A DNA stretch of 64,000 nt from Campylobacterales bacterium (GCA_016938735.1 JAFGUB010000046.1:23466-87465); one strand, 5' to 3'. Shown: positions 1 through 9,755, numbered from the stretch's first letter. Made by a program: numbers and translations. The notes: generated by a model not told the origin, from the letters alone.

Positions 1-390
1 CTCTTGGGGCATCGTGATGATGCGGTTATAGTCGGGGTGCGCTGCATCATCGACGCAGATGAGCCGTTCATCGGCGTACATGTAAGGCAAAGCGGTCTGC
101 TCACTGGGTGCGTAGCCAAAGGCGGCGCTCAGCGGATAGATACCCGCCGGAGCCCTGCCGTCGCCCTCACGCTTGAGCGGCTCCGCGCCCTCATCCCATC
201 CCAGTCCGCTACGCCCTAGATTGACCTCAAAAGGGGGTGTGACGAGGCGGTAGCGTGCGTTGCTGCGCTCATAAGTGCTCATCATGGCCGTAGTGGCATT
301 CATATCGTCGGCGATGACCAAAACGATCTGATCGGATGTGCCCCAGAGCGACGCGGCGCAAAGCAGGGTGAAAAGGGATTTGGTTGACAT
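1..390 (-). CDS. L,D-transpeptidase family protein (partial, runs off left edge)
   Basis: The frame is open from an ATG at 390 leftwards to base 1, giving 130 residues without a stop, so only the N-terminal part is in the window. Residues 1-17 look like a signal peptide (SLFTLLCAASLWG). The stretch LGRSGLGWDEG followed by GDGRAPAGIYPL resembles the N-terminal part of YkuD/ErfK-type L,D-transpeptidases, which cross-link or edit peptidoglycan in the periplasm. The catalytic His and Cys motif would lie beyond the edge and is not seen, so the family call is an inference from these motifs. It is divergent from the acetyltransferase gene. Confidence 0.6.
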   Translation of the reverse strand, partial: MSTKSLFTLLCAASLWGTSDQIVLVIADDMNATTAMMSTYERSNARYRLVTPPFEVNLGRSGLGWDEGAEPLKREGDGRAPAGIYPLSAAFGYAPSEQTALPYMYADERLICVDDAAHPDYNRIITMPQE

Positions 391-463
391 GTTCAATCTT
401 TATATTGCTTTAAAGGTTAGTATATTAGCATACTCGCTTATTCTAAGAGTCACAGGAGTGGTG

Positions 464-1087
464 GTGGGTATCAAAATCCGCAAAGCTGAACCGCAGGACA
501 GCCGTTTTATCGCATGGGCCATGTTGGCGAGTTCACGAGCCGGAAAAAACACGGGTATCTTTAATCTGATCTTTGAAAGTTCGGATGAAACGGTACTAAT
601 TGAGAAAATAGCGCGACTAACGCAGACCCAGACCAAGAGCCACTGCCACTACAGCAACTTTCTGATCGCCCTTGATGAGGGCAAAGAGGTAGGCGCACTC
701 TGCGGCTACGAGCCGCGTATCGCCAATCATGAACGCTTCTCCAAAGCGCTTGAAGAGATCGGTGTGGATGAGTCGTACAACGAGCGCATCGCCGCTTATC
801 TGCTGTGCCAGTATGAGGCGGATCGGCAGACGTGGGTGCTGGACTTTATGCAGGTTAATGACGAGGCGCACACCCTTGCGGTGCTCAAAGAGCTGGTGCA
901 AAAGAGTCTGCTTACCGCGCGGCTCAAGGGCTACCGCAAGGTCGAGACGATGATCGAGATCGGCTCAAGTGAGCTGCAGATGGTCTATGAGAAGCTGGGT
1001 TTTAGCTATATTGACGAAAAGCAGAGCGACTACTACTTTGAGAGCTTTGGCCGCAAAGGGATCATGCGGCTGGGCATGCACCTCTAG
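464..1087 (+). CDS. GNAT family N-acetyltransferase
   Basis: A 207-residue protein. I start at GTG 464 because AGGAG lies at 454-458; the frame continues upstream to 338 but that part overlaps the divergent gene. The C-terminal half has the GNAT pattern: a strand VLDFMQV, a helix with KSLLTARLKGYRKV, then the closing YEKLGF element typical of acetyl-CoA-dependent N-acyltransferases. The substrate cannot be told from sequence. The NhaC gene follows after 9 bases, suggesting cotranscription without showing a shared function. Confidence 0.65.
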   Translation: MGIKIRKAEPQDSRFIAWAMLASSRAGKNTGIFNLIFESSDETVLIEKIARLTQTQTKSHCHYSNFLIALDEGKEVGALCGYEPRIANHERFSKALEEIGVDESYNERIAAYLLCQYEADRQTWVLDFMQVNDEAHTLAVLKELVQKSLLTARLKGYRKVETMIEIGSSELQMVYEKLGFSYIDEKQSDYYFESFGRKGIMRLGMHL

Positions 1088-1096
1088 CCCCGTTCC

Positions 1097-2449
1097 TTGG
1101 AGTTCGGCGCTCTCTCCTTGCTTCCTCCTTTGCTGGCCATCGTGCTGGCACTGCTGTTTCGCAATGTTTTTACGGCGCTGATCGGCGGTATTGTCTTAGG
1201 CGAGCTGATCGCGGCGCAGTTTGATGCGTTTGCGGCGCTGGTCGGTTTGGGGACGCGTGTGTTTGATCTGCTTAGCCAGCTTTGGATTCTCAAAACCCTT
1301 GCTTTTGCGGTGCTGGTGGGTTCGGTAATGGCGCTGCTTCGCGCTTCGGGCGGCATTGGCGCTCTGGTGCGGTACATGACGCGCACCCACGGCCTGATCC
1401 GCTCGCGCCGAAGCGCTTTGCTCTTTGGTTATCTGATCGGCATCGTCGTCTTTATCGAATCGTCCATCACTTCACTGATTGTCGGTGCCGTGAGCCGACC
1501 GCTGTGCGCTCGCTACGGTATCACCCGAGCAGAGCTGGCCTATCTGTGTGACAGTACGTCGGCTCCGGTCTGCTCGCTGATCGTCTTTAACGGTTGGGGC
1601 GCACTGATTTTGGGCGTCATCACGACGCAAAGCGGCGCAGAGGGGGCGACGGCACTGCTGTTTGCATCGGTGCTGCACAACTTCTATGCCTTTAGCGCCC
1701 TGATGGTGCTTTTTGCGGTGATCTGGTTTGATTGGCGCACTCCATCGATGCGCCGCTCCGCTTCGTATGATACGGAGTCTTCAAGTGTGGAAGGGGGCAA
1801 ACTTGGCCATCTGTTCTGGCCCTTTGGGGTGATGATGGTAAGCGTCTTTGCGACGCTGTGGATCACCGGAGAGGGGCAGATGATGCGCGGCAGCGGCTCT
1901 AGCGCGATCTTTTATGCGATGGTGGTGACGCTGTTTTTGATGGCATTTTTGTATCGCGGCGTGTTGGATGCGCGGACATGGATCGCAGAGGCGCTCAAAG
2001 GAGCGCGCAGTATGGTGCCGATGACGGCGGTGCTCTTTTTGGCTTTTATGATCGGCGATGTGACCCGTAGCTTGCACACCGGTGTCTATCTTGCGGGCTT
2101 TGTGAGCGGATGGATCGATCCCGCGCTGCTGCCGGCGCTGATCTTTGTGCTGAGCGGCGCGATGGCTTTTGCGACGGGGACAAGCTGGGGGACTTTTGGG
2201 ATCATGATCCCTATTGCGATGGCAATGGGGCTACAGATGGAGCTTGATACGGCGCTGCTCATCGGCGCGGCTATTTCAGGCGGTGTCTTTGGGGATCACT
2301 GCTCCCCTATCTCCGACACCTCGGTGATCGCGTCGCTTGCATCGGGCTGCGATCATATCGAGCATGTACAGACACAGATGCCTTATGCGTTGCTAAGCGG
2401 TCTGCTGGCACTTGGGGCTTTTGTGTTTTTTGGGGTGTATGATGCCTAA
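1097..2449 (+). CDS. NhaC family Na+/H+ antiporter
   Basis: A 450-residue integral membrane protein with about 11 hydrophobic segments, starting at TTG 1097, the only start upstream of the first membrane segment; no clear Shine-Dalgarno is visible. Recognisable NhaC-superfamily stretches include IESSITSLIVGAVSRPL near residue 125, TGTSWGTFGIMIPIAMAMG near residue 355 and the FGDHCSPISDTSVIAS motif near residue 396. Members exchange cytoplasmic Na+ for H+, or carry organic substrates coupled to Na+, so the exact ion is an inference. Its stop codon overlaps the start region of the response regulator gene. Confidence 0.8.
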   Translation: MEFGALSLLPPLLAIVLALLFRNVFTALIGGIVLGELIAAQFDAFAALVGLGTRVFDLLSQLWILKTLAFAVLVGSVMALLRASGGIGALVRYMTRTHGLIRSRRSALLFGYLIGIVVFIESSITSLIVGAVSRPLCARYGITRAELAYLCDSTSAPVCSLIVFNGWGALILGVITTQSGAEGATALLFASVLHNFYAFSALMVLFAVIWFDWRTPSMRRSASYDTESSSVEGGKLGHLFWPFGVMMVSVFATLWITGEGQMMRGSGSSAIFYAMVVTLFLMAFLYRGVLDARTWIAEALKGARSMVPMTAVLFLAFMIGDVTRSLHTGVYLAGFVSGWIDPALLPALIFVLSGAMAFATGTSWGTFGIMIPIAMAMGLQMELDTALLIGAAISGGVFGDHCSPISDTSVIASLASGCDHIEHVQTQMPYALLSGLLALGAFVFFGVYDA

Positions 2450-3110
2450 GGCGACACTTTTGGTAGTGGAAGACGACGCCGATCTGGGGGCGCTTTTACA
2501 GGAGTATCTGGAGGCGCAGGGGTATGGAGTGACGCTGGCAAGCACCTTCGATGCGGCGGAGTCTTTGCTCTTTGAGCGGCGTTTCGATCTGCTGCTGCTG
2601 GATGTCAATCTACCGGATGGCAACGGTTTTGAGCTGCTACGCTCAAAGCGCAAAGAGGGGCTGATCACTCCGGCCATCTTCGTGACCACACGGGGGATGG
2701 TGGATGATCTCGAACGCGGCTTTCGCAGCGGCGGCGATGATTACCTGCGCAAGCCTTTTGCGATGAAGGAGCTGGGGCTGCGGGTGGAGAGTATACTGCG
2801 GCGCAACTATTTTCATGCTAGAACTTCCTTGATCGAATTCTCCCAAGGGGTGGCGTTTGATCAGGAGTCGGGCAGCTTACATGTAAACGGAGTGCTCAAG
2901 CCGCTGCCCGACAAAGAAGCAAGGCTGCTCAAACTGCTGGTACAGCGGCGCGGGGAGCTGCTGAGTCATGAGGTGATCTTCGATCATCTCTACGACTACG
3001 AGGAGACCCCCAGCGAAGGGGCGCTGCGCACCTACATCAAAAATCTGCGCGTTTATCTGGGAAAGGATGCCATTGTTTCGCACAAGCGACTCGGTTATCA
3101 GCTTCGCTAA
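2442..3110 (+). CDS. OmpR/PhoB-type response regulator
   Basis: A 222-residue protein with an N-terminal receiver (MPKATLLVVEDDADLG) and a C-terminal winged helix. The acidic pair is at 11-12, the phosphoacceptor is D54 (LLLLDVNLPDG), T82/T83 is the switch position and K104 lies in YLRKPF. The winged helix ends SHKRLGYQLR, as usual. Two ATGs stand at 2439 and 2442; the second has better spacing from GGGG at 2432-2435. It overlaps the NhaC gene by a few bases and the sensor kinase gene by 44 bases, so the pair is translationally coupled. One TTACATGTAA copy (2877) encodes LHV within the gene. Confidence 0.85.
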   Translation: MPKATLLVVEDDADLGALLQEYLEAQGYGVTLASTFDAAESLLFERRFDLLLLDVNLPDGNGFELLRSKRKEGLITPAIFVTTRGMVDDLERGFRSGGDDYLRKPFAMKELGLRVESILRRNYFHARTSLIEFSQGVAFDQESGSLHVNGVLKPLPDKEARLLKLLVQRRGELLSHEVIFDHLYDYEETPSEGALRTYIKNLRVYLGKDAIVSHKRLGYQLR

Positions 3111-4266
3111 CCGCCACACCCTACACGCCTTTTTGCTGCTCTATGGGGTGATGGCGCTGCTGATTCTTGCGCTCATGGGCAGCCTCTATTACGAAGCGCA
3201 AAAAGAGCAGATGCTTGCTTCTCACCGACTGGCGATGCAGCTTCAAAGCGAAAGCTACATTCCACGGCTGCGCGGCTGGCTATCGCAAGATGTCGGAGCG
3301 CAAAGGGTCTTTCCGATCGATCTGGCCTACAACACCGCCTTTTTTGACGCCATGGGGCTACGCATCGAGGGGCGATTAGAGCGCCCTTTGTTTAACCCCA
3401 AGCGGGTGATTGAGCTGCATGAGGGGTATATCCATTTTACCATTGCGCTGGCGTCGTATGGGGTGGGGGAGTTTTATCTGGTCTTTGAGACGCGTGATGA
3501 CGGGCTGTGGCGCATTCAGGCACTCAAAGCGATGGCATTTTACGGCGTGTTGTTGGGGCTTGTGCTTACTTTGGCGGGGTTTGGGCTCTCAAGGCTGATC
3601 TTTGCGCCCATGCGTCAGGCGATGGAGCTGCTGGATCGTTTTATCAAAGATACGACGCACGAACTGGGCACGCCGCTGCAAAACATCATGGGTAACATTG
3701 AGCTGATTGATCCCGAACGGCTTGAGCCGCCGCTGCGCAAACGCTTCGAGCGGATCGCCCTATCCGCGCAGACCATTGCCGCGATCTACGACGATCTGAT
3801 CTATCTCTCACTTGGGCGCGATCTGCATCCGCACAAAGAGCGCATAGACGCCGCGCAGATACTGCGTGAGCGCTGCGCCTATTTTCAGCACCGCTTCGAG
3901 CAAAAAGGCTTACATGTAAGCCTAGAAGCGCATGAGGCGGTGATGCTTGAGGCCAATGCGCACAAACTCAGCCGCCTGATCGATAATCTGATCTCCAATG
4001 CGATCAAGTACAACCGCCAAGGCGGATCGATCCGTTTGGGGATCGATCATCAAAGCTTACATGTAAGCGACAGCGGCGAGGGGATGTCACGTGAGACGCG
4101 TGCGCGTATGTTTGAGCGTTATGCCCGTTTTAGCGAGCGCGAGGGGGGATTTGGAATCGGTTTGGATATTGTCTCCACCATCGCTAGTGAGTATGGCTGG
4201 AGGCTTGAAGTAGAGAGCCGCCTTGGGGAGGGAACCGCGATTGGGCTCTTTTGGGGCGCTCACTGA
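3067..4266 (+). CDS. Sensor histidine kinase
   Basis: A 399-residue membrane kinase and partner of the preceding regulator. A membrane segment around 20-42, an extracytoplasmic region of about 110 residues and a second membrane segment around 154-178 come first. The H box follows with H198 in DTTHELGTPLQN, then the N box (LIDNLISNAIKYNRQGG) and G boxes (DSGEGMS, GGFGIGLDIV). The Thr after His-Glu-Leu-Gly is a variant often seen in Campylobacterota kinases. The signal is unknown. Two TTACATGTAA copies (3910, 4057) both encode LHVS. The 3' end overlaps the convergent cytochrome gene by 7 bases. Confidence 0.85.
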   Translation: MPLFRTSDSVISFANRHTLHAFLLLYGVMALLILALMGSLYYEAQKEQMLASHRLAMQLQSESYIPRLRGWLSQDVGAQRVFPIDLAYNTAFFDAMGLRIEGRLERPLFNPKRVIELHEGYIHFTIALASYGVGEFYLVFETRDDGLWRIQALKAMAFYGVLLGLVLTLAGFGLSRLIFAPMRQAMELLDRFIKDTTHELGTPLQNIMGNIELIDPERLEPPLRKRFERIALSAQTIAAIYDDLIYLSLGRDLHPHKERIDAAQILRERCAYFQHRFEQKGLHVSLEAHEAVMLEANAHKLSRLIDNLISNAIKYNRQGGSIRLGIDHQSLHVSDSGEGMSRETRARMFERYARFSEREGGFGIGLDIVSTIASEYGWRLEVESRLGEGTAIGLFWGAH

Positions 4267-4547
4267 GCGCCGATATGCTCCGCGATCAGCTCAATCTGCG
4301 CGTCGCTGAGCGTCGCAACCTGACCTTTCATCAGCGCCTTCATCGGTCCGCCGTAGCTGCCGTCTTGATACCCTTTGAGGGCGGTTTTGATTTCCGCCTT
4401 GGGCATGGTGTTGATGATGCGGCTTTTTCCCAGTGCCGATTTTTCACCTGTAGCACCGTGGCAGGAGGCGCATTTTTGGTAGGCCGATGCGGCGTCGTTG
4501 GCGAGCAGTAGGGCGCTAAGACCCAAAATCATCAGTAGGGTTTTCAT
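4260..4547 (-). CDS. Small monoheme cytochrome c (c-553 type)
   Basis: A 95-residue protein with a signal peptide (MKTLLMILGLSALLLANDAASA) and one heme site, C26-A-S-C29-H30. Met residues in GGPMKALMKGQ can give the sixth ligand. Size and the DAQIELIAEHI C-terminal helix match small class I periplasmic cytochromes that carry electrons between the bc1 complex and terminal oxidases or reductases. A second small cytochrome gene lies 20 bases upstream on the same strand. Confidence 0.85.
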   Translation of the reverse strand: MKTLLMILGLSALLLANDAASAYQKCASCHGATGEKSALGKSRIINTMPKAEIKTALKGYQDGSYGGPMKALMKGQVATLSDAQIELIAEHIGAQ

Positions 4548-4567
4548 CTTTAATCCTTTGTTGGGGT

Positions 4568-4894
4568 TTAACAGCTTGGGACGTTGCCCGAGTCTGCAGC
4601 GTATTCATACAGAAAATCGCGCAGATGCGGCGCTATCTCCTGAAACTGTTTATTCTTGAAAAATGGCTCCGAACTATCGCCTTTATGGGCTTCGATGAGG
4701 CCGGAAGCCGAACCCTCAAAAAGCGTTTCCCATTCATCTTGGGTCTTCATAGCCGCACCTTTGGTGCCGTTGCCGTGGCATTTTTTACAGCTTTTGAGAT
4801 AAAGTTTTTGGCCTTTAAGCACATCGGCACTAAGCGGTGTGAGGCTCAAGGCCGCCCCGATGCTAAGGGCCACCATTGCAGTAAACGGTTTCAT
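4568..4894 (-). CDS. Small monoheme cytochrome c
   Basis: A 108-residue secreted protein: signal peptide ending near SLTPLSA, then the heme site C36-K-K-C39-H40. It is followed by a helical domain with no obvious similarity to its neighbour beyond the heme motif, and a single C-terminal Cys (NVPSC). Probably a periplasmic electron carrier cotranscribed with the downstream cytochrome; its partner is unknown. The ATG at 4894 has an AGGAG-like sequence just upstream. Confidence 0.75.
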   Translation of the reverse strand: MKPFTAMVALSIGAALSLTPLSADVLKGQKLYLKSCKKCHGNGTKGAAMKTQDEWETLFEGSASGLIEAHKGDSSEPFFKNKQFQEIAPHLRDFLYEYAADSGNVPSC

Positions 4895-4988
4895 TGGATA
4901 CTCCTGATTTGAATTAAAACGCAGTATAGAAGTCCAACGTGAAGTGATTGTGAAGAGTGCTTTATATCTATTTTATAGTTGTTGCTGT

Positions 4989-4994
4989 TATAAT
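4989..4994 (+). promoter_or_regulatory. Putative -10 box for pckA
   Basis: TATAAT stands 57 bases before the pckA ATG within an AT-rich 156-base intergenic region. No good -35 hexamer is seen at the usual distance; T-rich DNA upstream is typical of Campylobacterota vegetative promoters, which often lack one. Confidence 0.4.
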
Positions 4995-5050
4995 TTTGTA
5001 ACTTCGACAGGCTGTCTCGCAGTCGGTCAAATCCACAGAAAGAATAAGCC

Positions 5051-6637
5051 ATGAACAAACCTGATTTACAAGCTATAGGGATTCAAAATACCGGCGAGAT
5101 TTACCATAATCTGGATTTTGGAGAGCTGATCGCGCACGAGATCAAAAACGGTGAGTGCAAGCTCGCGAACAACGGCGCTACGATGGTTGATACCGGCATT
5201 TTCACAGGACGCAGCCCCAAAGACAAGTACTTTGTCGATCGAGATCCTTCTAATCGATACATCGCATGGGGCAGTGTCAACCATAAAGTTTCCGCAGAAA
5301 TTTTTCAAGAGCTGCTCGTTATTGCTCAAGAGCAGCTCAGCAACAAAGATCTCTATGTGACGGACGTCTATTGCGGGTCGTCACCAAACAGCCGTCGCCA
5401 GGTTCGTTTTGTCACTGAGCTGGCGTGGCAGTCACATTTTGTGACGAATATGTTCATCCGCCCGTCGATGGAGCAAATGCAGACCTTTGTGCCGCAATTT
5501 ACGGTCCTCAATGCATGTAAAGCTTCCAATCCCAAATGGAAAGAGCAGGGGCTTCATTCTGATGTTTTTGTCGTGTTTGACGTAGAATCCAATCTGGCGA
5601 TTATCGGCGGCACTTACTACGGCGGCGAAATGAAGAAGGGAATCTTCTCGATGATGAACTACTGGCTGCCGCTGGAGAACAAACTGCCTATGCACTGCTC
5701 GGCCAACGTGGGCCATGACGGCGACACCTGCCTCTTTTTCGGGCTCTCCGGTACCGGTAAAACTACCCTCTCTACCGATCCGCACCGCCGTTTGATCGGG
5801 GATGATGAGCATGGTTGGGATGATGACGGGGTGTTCAACTTCGAGGGGGGCTGCTACGCCAAGGTGATCAACCTCAGCGCTGAAAATGAGCCTGAGATTC
5901 ACAGTGCCATCCGCCACGGTGCCTTGCTTGAGAACGTGGTGGCGGATGATGAGGGCGTGGTGGATTACACCAACGGCAGCAAAACCGAAAACACCCGCGT
6001 CTCCTACCCGATTTTTCATATCGAAAACCATGAAGAGACACTGCATGGCGCGCACCCGAAAAATATCATCTTCCTCACGGCAGATGCTTTTGGCGTCTTG
6101 CCTCCGGTGAGCCGCCTTACCAAAGAGCAGGCGATGTACTACTTCCTTAGCGGCTACACCGCCAAGGTCGCGGGAACCGAGCGCGGCATCACCGAGCCTA
6201 CGGCAACCTTTAGCGCCTGCTTCGGCGAAGCCTTTTTGCCGCTGCATCCGACTGTTTATGCCAAACTTCTGGGTGAGAAGATCGACAAGCACGGCGTGAA
6301 TGTTTATCTGGTCAATACCGGCTGGACGGGCGGTCCTTACGGTGTGGGCAAGCGCATGAGCATCAAAGACACCCGCGCGTGTATCAATGCCATTCTCGAT
6401 GGCAGCATCAACAACAGCGAGTTCCGTACTACCAATACCTTTGGTTTACATGTGCCCAACACTCTGGGCGATATCAATCCGAAGATTCTCTTTCCACGTG
6501 AATCTTGGGCGGATGATGCGGCCTTTGTGCGCACCCGTGACAAGCTGGCGCAGATGTTTATCGACAACTTCAAAAAATACCAGACCGAAGAGAGTGAATT
6601 TGACTTCTCGGCTGCCGGTCCTCAGATCGGCGCGTAA
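5051..6637 (+). CDS. pckA: Phosphoenolpyruvate carboxykinase (ATP)
   Basis: A 528-residue protein, the usual length of the ATP-dependent enzyme that interconverts oxaloacetate plus ATP and PEP, CO2 and ADP. The kinase P-loop [11 protein letters not shown] is at about 231-241, preceded by the substrate-binding stretch [11 protein letters not shown]; the metal and second ATP motif [20 protein letters not shown] follows, with TGRSPKDK near residue 52. In an autotrophic or organic-acid-using bacterium it links the TCA pool to gluconeogenesis. It stands alone, with an upstream -10 box and a downstream hairpin. Confidence 0.97.
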   Translation: MNKPDLQAIGIQNTGEIYHNLDFGELIAHEIKNGECKLANNGATMVDTGIFTGRSPKDKYFVDRDPSNRYIAWGSVNHKVSAEIFQELLVIAQEQLSNKDLYVTDVYCGSSPNSRRQVRFVTELAWQSHFVTNMFIRPSMEQMQTFVPQFTVLNACKASNPKWKEQGLHSDVFVVFDVESNLAIIGGTYYGGEMKKGIFSMMNYWLPLENKLPMHCSANVGHDGDTCLFFGLSGTGKTTLSTDPHRRLIGDDEHGWDDDGVFNFEGGCYAKVINLSAENEPEIHSAIRHGALLENVVADDEGVVDYTNGSKTENTRVSYPIFHIENHEETLHGAHPKNIIFLTADAFGVLPPVSRLTKEQAMYYFLSGYTAKVAGTERGITEPTATFSACFGEAFLPLHPTVYAKLLGEKIDKHGVNVYLVNTGWTGGPYGVGKRMSIKDTRACINAILDGSINNSEFRTTNTFGLHVPNTLGDINPKILFPRESWADDAAFVRTRDKLAQMFIDNFKKYQTEESEFDFSAAGPQIGA

Positions 6638-6649
6638 GCCTTACATGGT

Positions 6650-6668
6650 AGCCCTCTTTAGGAGGGCT
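6650..6668 (+). terminator. Probable pckA terminator hairpin
   Basis: AGCCCTC (6650-6656) pairs with GAGGGCT (6662-6668) around a 5-base loop, 13 bases after the pckA stop; a short T run follows (6672-6676). A one-base-altered copy of the window's palindrome (TTACATGGTA, 6641-6650) directly precedes it. Confidence 0.5.
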
Positions 6669-7227
6669 TACGCTTTTTCGTGGCTTGTGAGAGATAGAGC
6701 CACAACGCCCCGGCAAAACTCACCAAAATCAGCGGCGCGATGTAGGGTCGCTCCAAAATTACCTCATACGCTTTCATAAAAGCACTCCCCGAAAGATATG
6801 CCCCATACCCCACCACCAAAGCCCAGAGCGTCGAAGCGGCCAGATTGAGCAGCGTAAAGCGCTTGAGGTCGTACTTGGTCAGTCCGATGGCCAGTGGGAT
6901 GAGCGTTTTAATGCCGTAGATATATTTTTGAATAAAGATGACCCAATCTCCGTGGCGCTTCATTAGAATGTGCGAAAGGGCAAGTTTGCGGCGGTGCTTT
7001 TTGAGGTAGTTCATCATGTCGCCCTTTTGATAGCGCGTCATGTAAAAGAGGAGCATATCGCCCAAAAAGTTTGCGACCAGGGCGATGAGAATTGAGAGGG
7101 TAATGTCCATCTTGCCCGCAAATGAGAGTACCCCTGCGGCGATGAGACCCACAAATCCACCTCCGAGCGAATAGAGAAAAAGAGCAATATAACCGTAGGT
7201 GGCGAGTGAGCTAAAAATATCTTCCAT
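6658..7227 (-). CDS. DedA family membrane protein
   Basis: A 189-residue protein with about five hydrophobic stretches. DedA/SNARE-associated features visible are the N-terminal YGYIALFLYSLGGGFVG, the glycine-rich AGVLSFAGKM, the polar FLGDMLLFYMTRYQKG loop, the RHGDWVIFIQKYIYGIKTLIPLAIGL segment and Lys-rich C-terminus KKRKPS. Family members support undecaprenyl phosphate or phospholipid movement and membrane homeostasis; no specific substrate can be given. Its Shine-Dalgarno AAGGA directly abuts the TTACATGTAA copy at 7236. It probably shares a transcript with uvrB. Confidence 0.8.
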   Translation of the reverse strand: MEDIFSSLATYGYIALFLYSLGGGFVGLIAAGVLSFAGKMDITLSILIALVANFLGDMLLFYMTRYQKGDMMNYLKKHRRKLALSHILMKRHGDWVIFIQKYIYGIKTLIPLAIGLTKYDLKRFTLLNLAASTLWALVVGYGAYLSGSAFMKAYEVILERPYIAPLILVSFAGALWLYLSQATKKRKPS

Positions 7228-7248
7228 AAAATTCCTTACATGTAATGG

Positions 7249-9222
7249 TCAGAGCTGCTTGATCTTCATGATCTCATCGCGTAGTCTCGCCGCCTCTTCA
7301 AACTCCAGCGCTTTGGCCGCCTCTTTCATCTTTCGTGTGAGCTCCTCTATGAGTTTTTTGCGCTCTGCGGGCGGGAGTTTATCAAGTTTTTTGCGCTTAG
7401 AGTAGAGTTCGCCCGCATCTTCGGTTTTAAGGTTTTCATCGAGTTTGCGTGTGGTGGTGCGCGGCGTGATGTTGTGGATACGATTGTGCTCCTCTTGGCG
7501 TGCACGACGCGCGTTGGTGGTGTCGATGGCGCGTTGCATGGAGCCGGTGATTTTGTTGGCATAGAGGATGACGCGGCCATGCTCATTACGCGCTCCGCGC
7601 CCGATGGTTTGGATGAGTGAGGTCTCCGAGCGCAAAAAGCCCTCTTTGTCGGCATCGAGGATGGCGATGAGGCTCACTTCGGGCAGATCCAGCCCTTCGC
7701 GTAGCAAGTTGATGCCGATGAGCACATCAAACTCCCCAAGCCGCAGCCCCCGAATGAGCTGATTGCGCTCAATCACGTCGATGTCCGAGTGCATGTACTG
7801 CACCTTGATACCCAGATCGGCGAGGTATTTGGTGAGGGCTTCGGCCATCTTTTTGGTCAGCACAGTTACCAGCACACGTTCGTTACATGTAAGGGTTCTT
7901 TTGATCTCATCATGCAGATCTTCGACCTGATTGTCCGCACTTTTGATGGTGATGGTGGGATCAAGCAGCCCTGTGGGGCGGATGATCTGCTCGGCCTTGA
8001 CGCTGGAGAGTTCGAGCTCATAGGCTGAAGGAGTCGCTGAGACAAAGAGGTAATGCGGGGCTTTGTGGATAAATTCATCAAGTTTGAGCGGGCGGTTGTC
8101 CAAGGCGCTGGGCAGGCGAAAACCGTACTCCACCAGCACCTCTTTGCGGCTGCGATCTCCGGCGTACATTCCGCGAAACTGCGGCAAACTCACATGCGAT
8201 TCATCCACGATGATGAGGTAGCGATCATGGTGCAACTCGAAATAATCCAGCAGCGTATAAGGCGCTTCGCCCGGAGCCTTGCCGGTTAAGAGGCGCGAAT
8301 AGTTCTCGATCCCCTTGCACATGCCCGTAGCCTGTAGCATCTCCAGATCAAACTCGCAGCGCTGTTTGAGCCGCTGCGCCTCGACAATTTTGCCCTCTTT
8401 GAGCAAAAAATCGAGCCGCTCTCCCAGTTCATCTTCGATGCGTTTGATGGCGAGTGCCATCTTCTCTTGGGTGACGCTAAACTGGCTGGTGGCGTAGATG
8501 GTGAGCTTGTCGTGGGTTTCGAGCTTTTTATTGGAAAGGGGCTCAAAGGTATAGAGGCTCTCAATCTCATCACCGAAAAACTCGATGCGGATCGCCTGCT
8601 CTTCAAGATAGGGCGGGTAGATGTCGATCACGTCGCCGCTCACACGGATGTGCCCGCTGTCAAAATAGCTATCATTACGGGTGTAGCCCATCTCCACCAG
8701 CCGCAGCAGCAACTTTTTTTGGTTCATTGCATCGCCGCGCGCGACCACTTGCACCATCTTTTCATACTCCTCAGGATCGCCCAAACCGTAGTTGGCCGAG
8801 ACCGAAGCGATCACGATCACATCGTCGTAGCTGAGCAGATTGGCGGTAGCCGAGAGGCGCAGGCGTTCTAGTTCTTCATTGATCGAGCTGTCTTTTTCGA
8901 TAAAGAGATCCTGACGCGGAATGTAGGCCTCAGGCTGGTAGTAGTCATAGTAGCTGATAAAGTACTCGACATGGTTGTGCGGGAAAAAGGAGCGAAATTC
9001 GCTATAAAGCTGCGCCGCGAGCGTCTTGTTATGCGTCATGATGATGGTGGGGATGCCCACGCGTTCAATCACCTTGGCCATGGTGTAGGTCTTGCCGCTG
9101 CCTGTGACCCCTTCAAGTGCGCTATAGCGGTTGCCAGATTCGATGCTGCGCGCGAGCGTGTCGATCGCTACGGGCTGATCGCCCGCGGGCGCGTAATCGG
9201 TCACGGCTTGAAACTGGGCCAA
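7249..9222 (-). CDS. uvrB: Excinuclease ABC subunit B
   Basis: A 657-residue protein of normal UvrB length. Walker A GVTGSGKT is at 38-45, the beta-hairpin region [10 protein letters not shown] near 95, the helicase motifs VDESH, SATPS and QTIGRGARN follow, and a UVR domain ([21 protein letters not shown]) closes the C-terminus. It is the damage-verifying helicase of nucleotide excision repair, loaded by UvrA and partnered with UvrC. The start is TTG 9222, supported by AAAGG at the end of the TTACATGTAA copy at 9234. It is divergent from the small coiled-coil gene, as in Campylobacter. Confidence 0.97.
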   Translation of the reverse strand: MAQFQAVTDYAPAGDQPVAIDTLARSIESGNRYSALEGVTGSGKTYTMAKVIERVGIPTIIMTHNKTLAAQLYSEFRSFFPHNHVEYFISYYDYYQPEAYIPRQDLFIEKDSSINEELERLRLSATANLLSYDDVIVIASVSANYGLGDPEEYEKMVQVVARGDAMNQKKLLLRLVEMGYTRNDSYFDSGHIRVSGDVIDIYPPYLEEQAIRIEFFGDEIESLYTFEPLSNKKLETHDKLTIYATSQFSVTQEKMALAIKRIEDELGERLDFLLKEGKIVEAQRLKQRCEFDLEMLQATGMCKGIENYSRLLTGKAPGEAPYTLLDYFELHHDRYLIIVDESHVSLPQFRGMYAGDRSRKEVLVEYGFRLPSALDNRPLKLDEFIHKAPHYLFVSATPSAYELELSSVKAEQIIRPTGLLDPTITIKSADNQVEDLHDEIKRTLTCNERVLVTVLTKKMAEALTKYLADLGIKVQYMHSDIDVIERNQLIRGLRLGEFDVLIGINLLREGLDLPEVSLIAILDADKEGFLRSETSLIQTIGRGARNEHGRVILYANKITGSMQRAIDTTNARRARQEEHNRIHNITPRTTTRKLDENLKTEDAGELYSKRKKLDKLPPAERKKLIEELTRKMKEAAKALEFEEAARLRDEIMKIKQL

Positions 9223-9284
9223 AGAAAGAACCTTTACATGTAAGAAGTGGTAGAATTATAGCCAACCACGACAAAGGAAGAGCA

Positions 9285-9491
9285 ATGGACGAGCGCACCC
9301 CGCTAGAGAGACTGAGTGAAAAAGTAGGCGTCGCAATGGAACGGCTAAACAACCAAAACGCGGAGCTCAACCACCTGCGCGGAGAAATGGAATCCAAAAA
9401 CCATGAAATCAACAAGTTGCGCGAAGAGCTCGCCCTAAAAGATATGGAGATCGAAGAGATCGTCTCTAAAATCGAGAGTATGTTGGCATAA
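9285..9491 (+). CDS. Small coiled-coil protein
   Basis: A 68-residue protein starting at ATG 9285 behind AAAGGAAG (9274-9281). Almost all of it is a heptad-rich coiled coil (MERLNNQNAELNHLRGEM and beyond), rich in Asn, Glu and Lys, with no membrane segment. Short all-helical proteins of this kind resemble ZapB-like scaffolds, but nothing shows that function. In Campylobacter jejuni an unknown small protein gene sits at the same place between uvrB and the prepilin gene, so it is a conserved gene and not a chance frame. Confidence 0.65.
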   Translation: MDERTPLERLSEKVGVAMERLNNQNAELNHLRGEMESKNHEINKLREELALKDMEIEEIVSKIESMLA

Positions 9492-9499
9492 GCTGCTGC

Positions 9500-9727
9500 A
9501 TGGGCACTAGAATCAGCCTCACCGTCAACGCCAAGCGCTACGATATCGACATCGACGAGCAGTTTGCCCCGTTTTTGCTGGAGCAGATGCAAGAGGATTT
9601 CAATCTAAACGGCAACAATGATCTTAAGCTCCTGCTTCAAGCTTATATTAGAAATAGTTATCGGCTTTTTGAAGATCGTGAGCAGATCGACGCGCTGCTC
9701 AAGCGTCTGGAAGAGCAAGCGCATTAA
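9500..9727 (+). CDS. Conserved small protein of unknown function
   Basis: A 75-residue acidic protein 8 bases after the coiled-coil gene. It begins MGTRISLTVNAKRYDIDID, then a helical part (LLEQMQEDFNLNGNNDLKLL) and ends in charged helices. The N-terminal beta-hairpin plus helix is vaguely like ZapA, which would suit a coiled-coil partner next door, but I cannot support that. Position between uvrB and the prepilin genes is shared with Campylobacter. Confidence 0.6.
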   Translation: MGTRISLTVNAKRYDIDIDEQFAPFLLEQMQEDFNLNGNNDLKLLLQAYIRNSYRLFEDREQIDALLKRLEEQAH

Positions 9728-9755
9728 TGGTTCATTAATCTTAAAAGCAGTATAG

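Noticed and set aside
1..219. 71-codon plus-strand frame at the left edge
   Set aside because: It is the shadow of the minus-strand L,D-transpeptidase-like gene, which has a signal peptide and family motifs.
5432..6292. 286-codon open frame on the minus strand
   Set aside because: It is antisense to pckA, which has complete motifs; no ribosome site or recognisable protein features.
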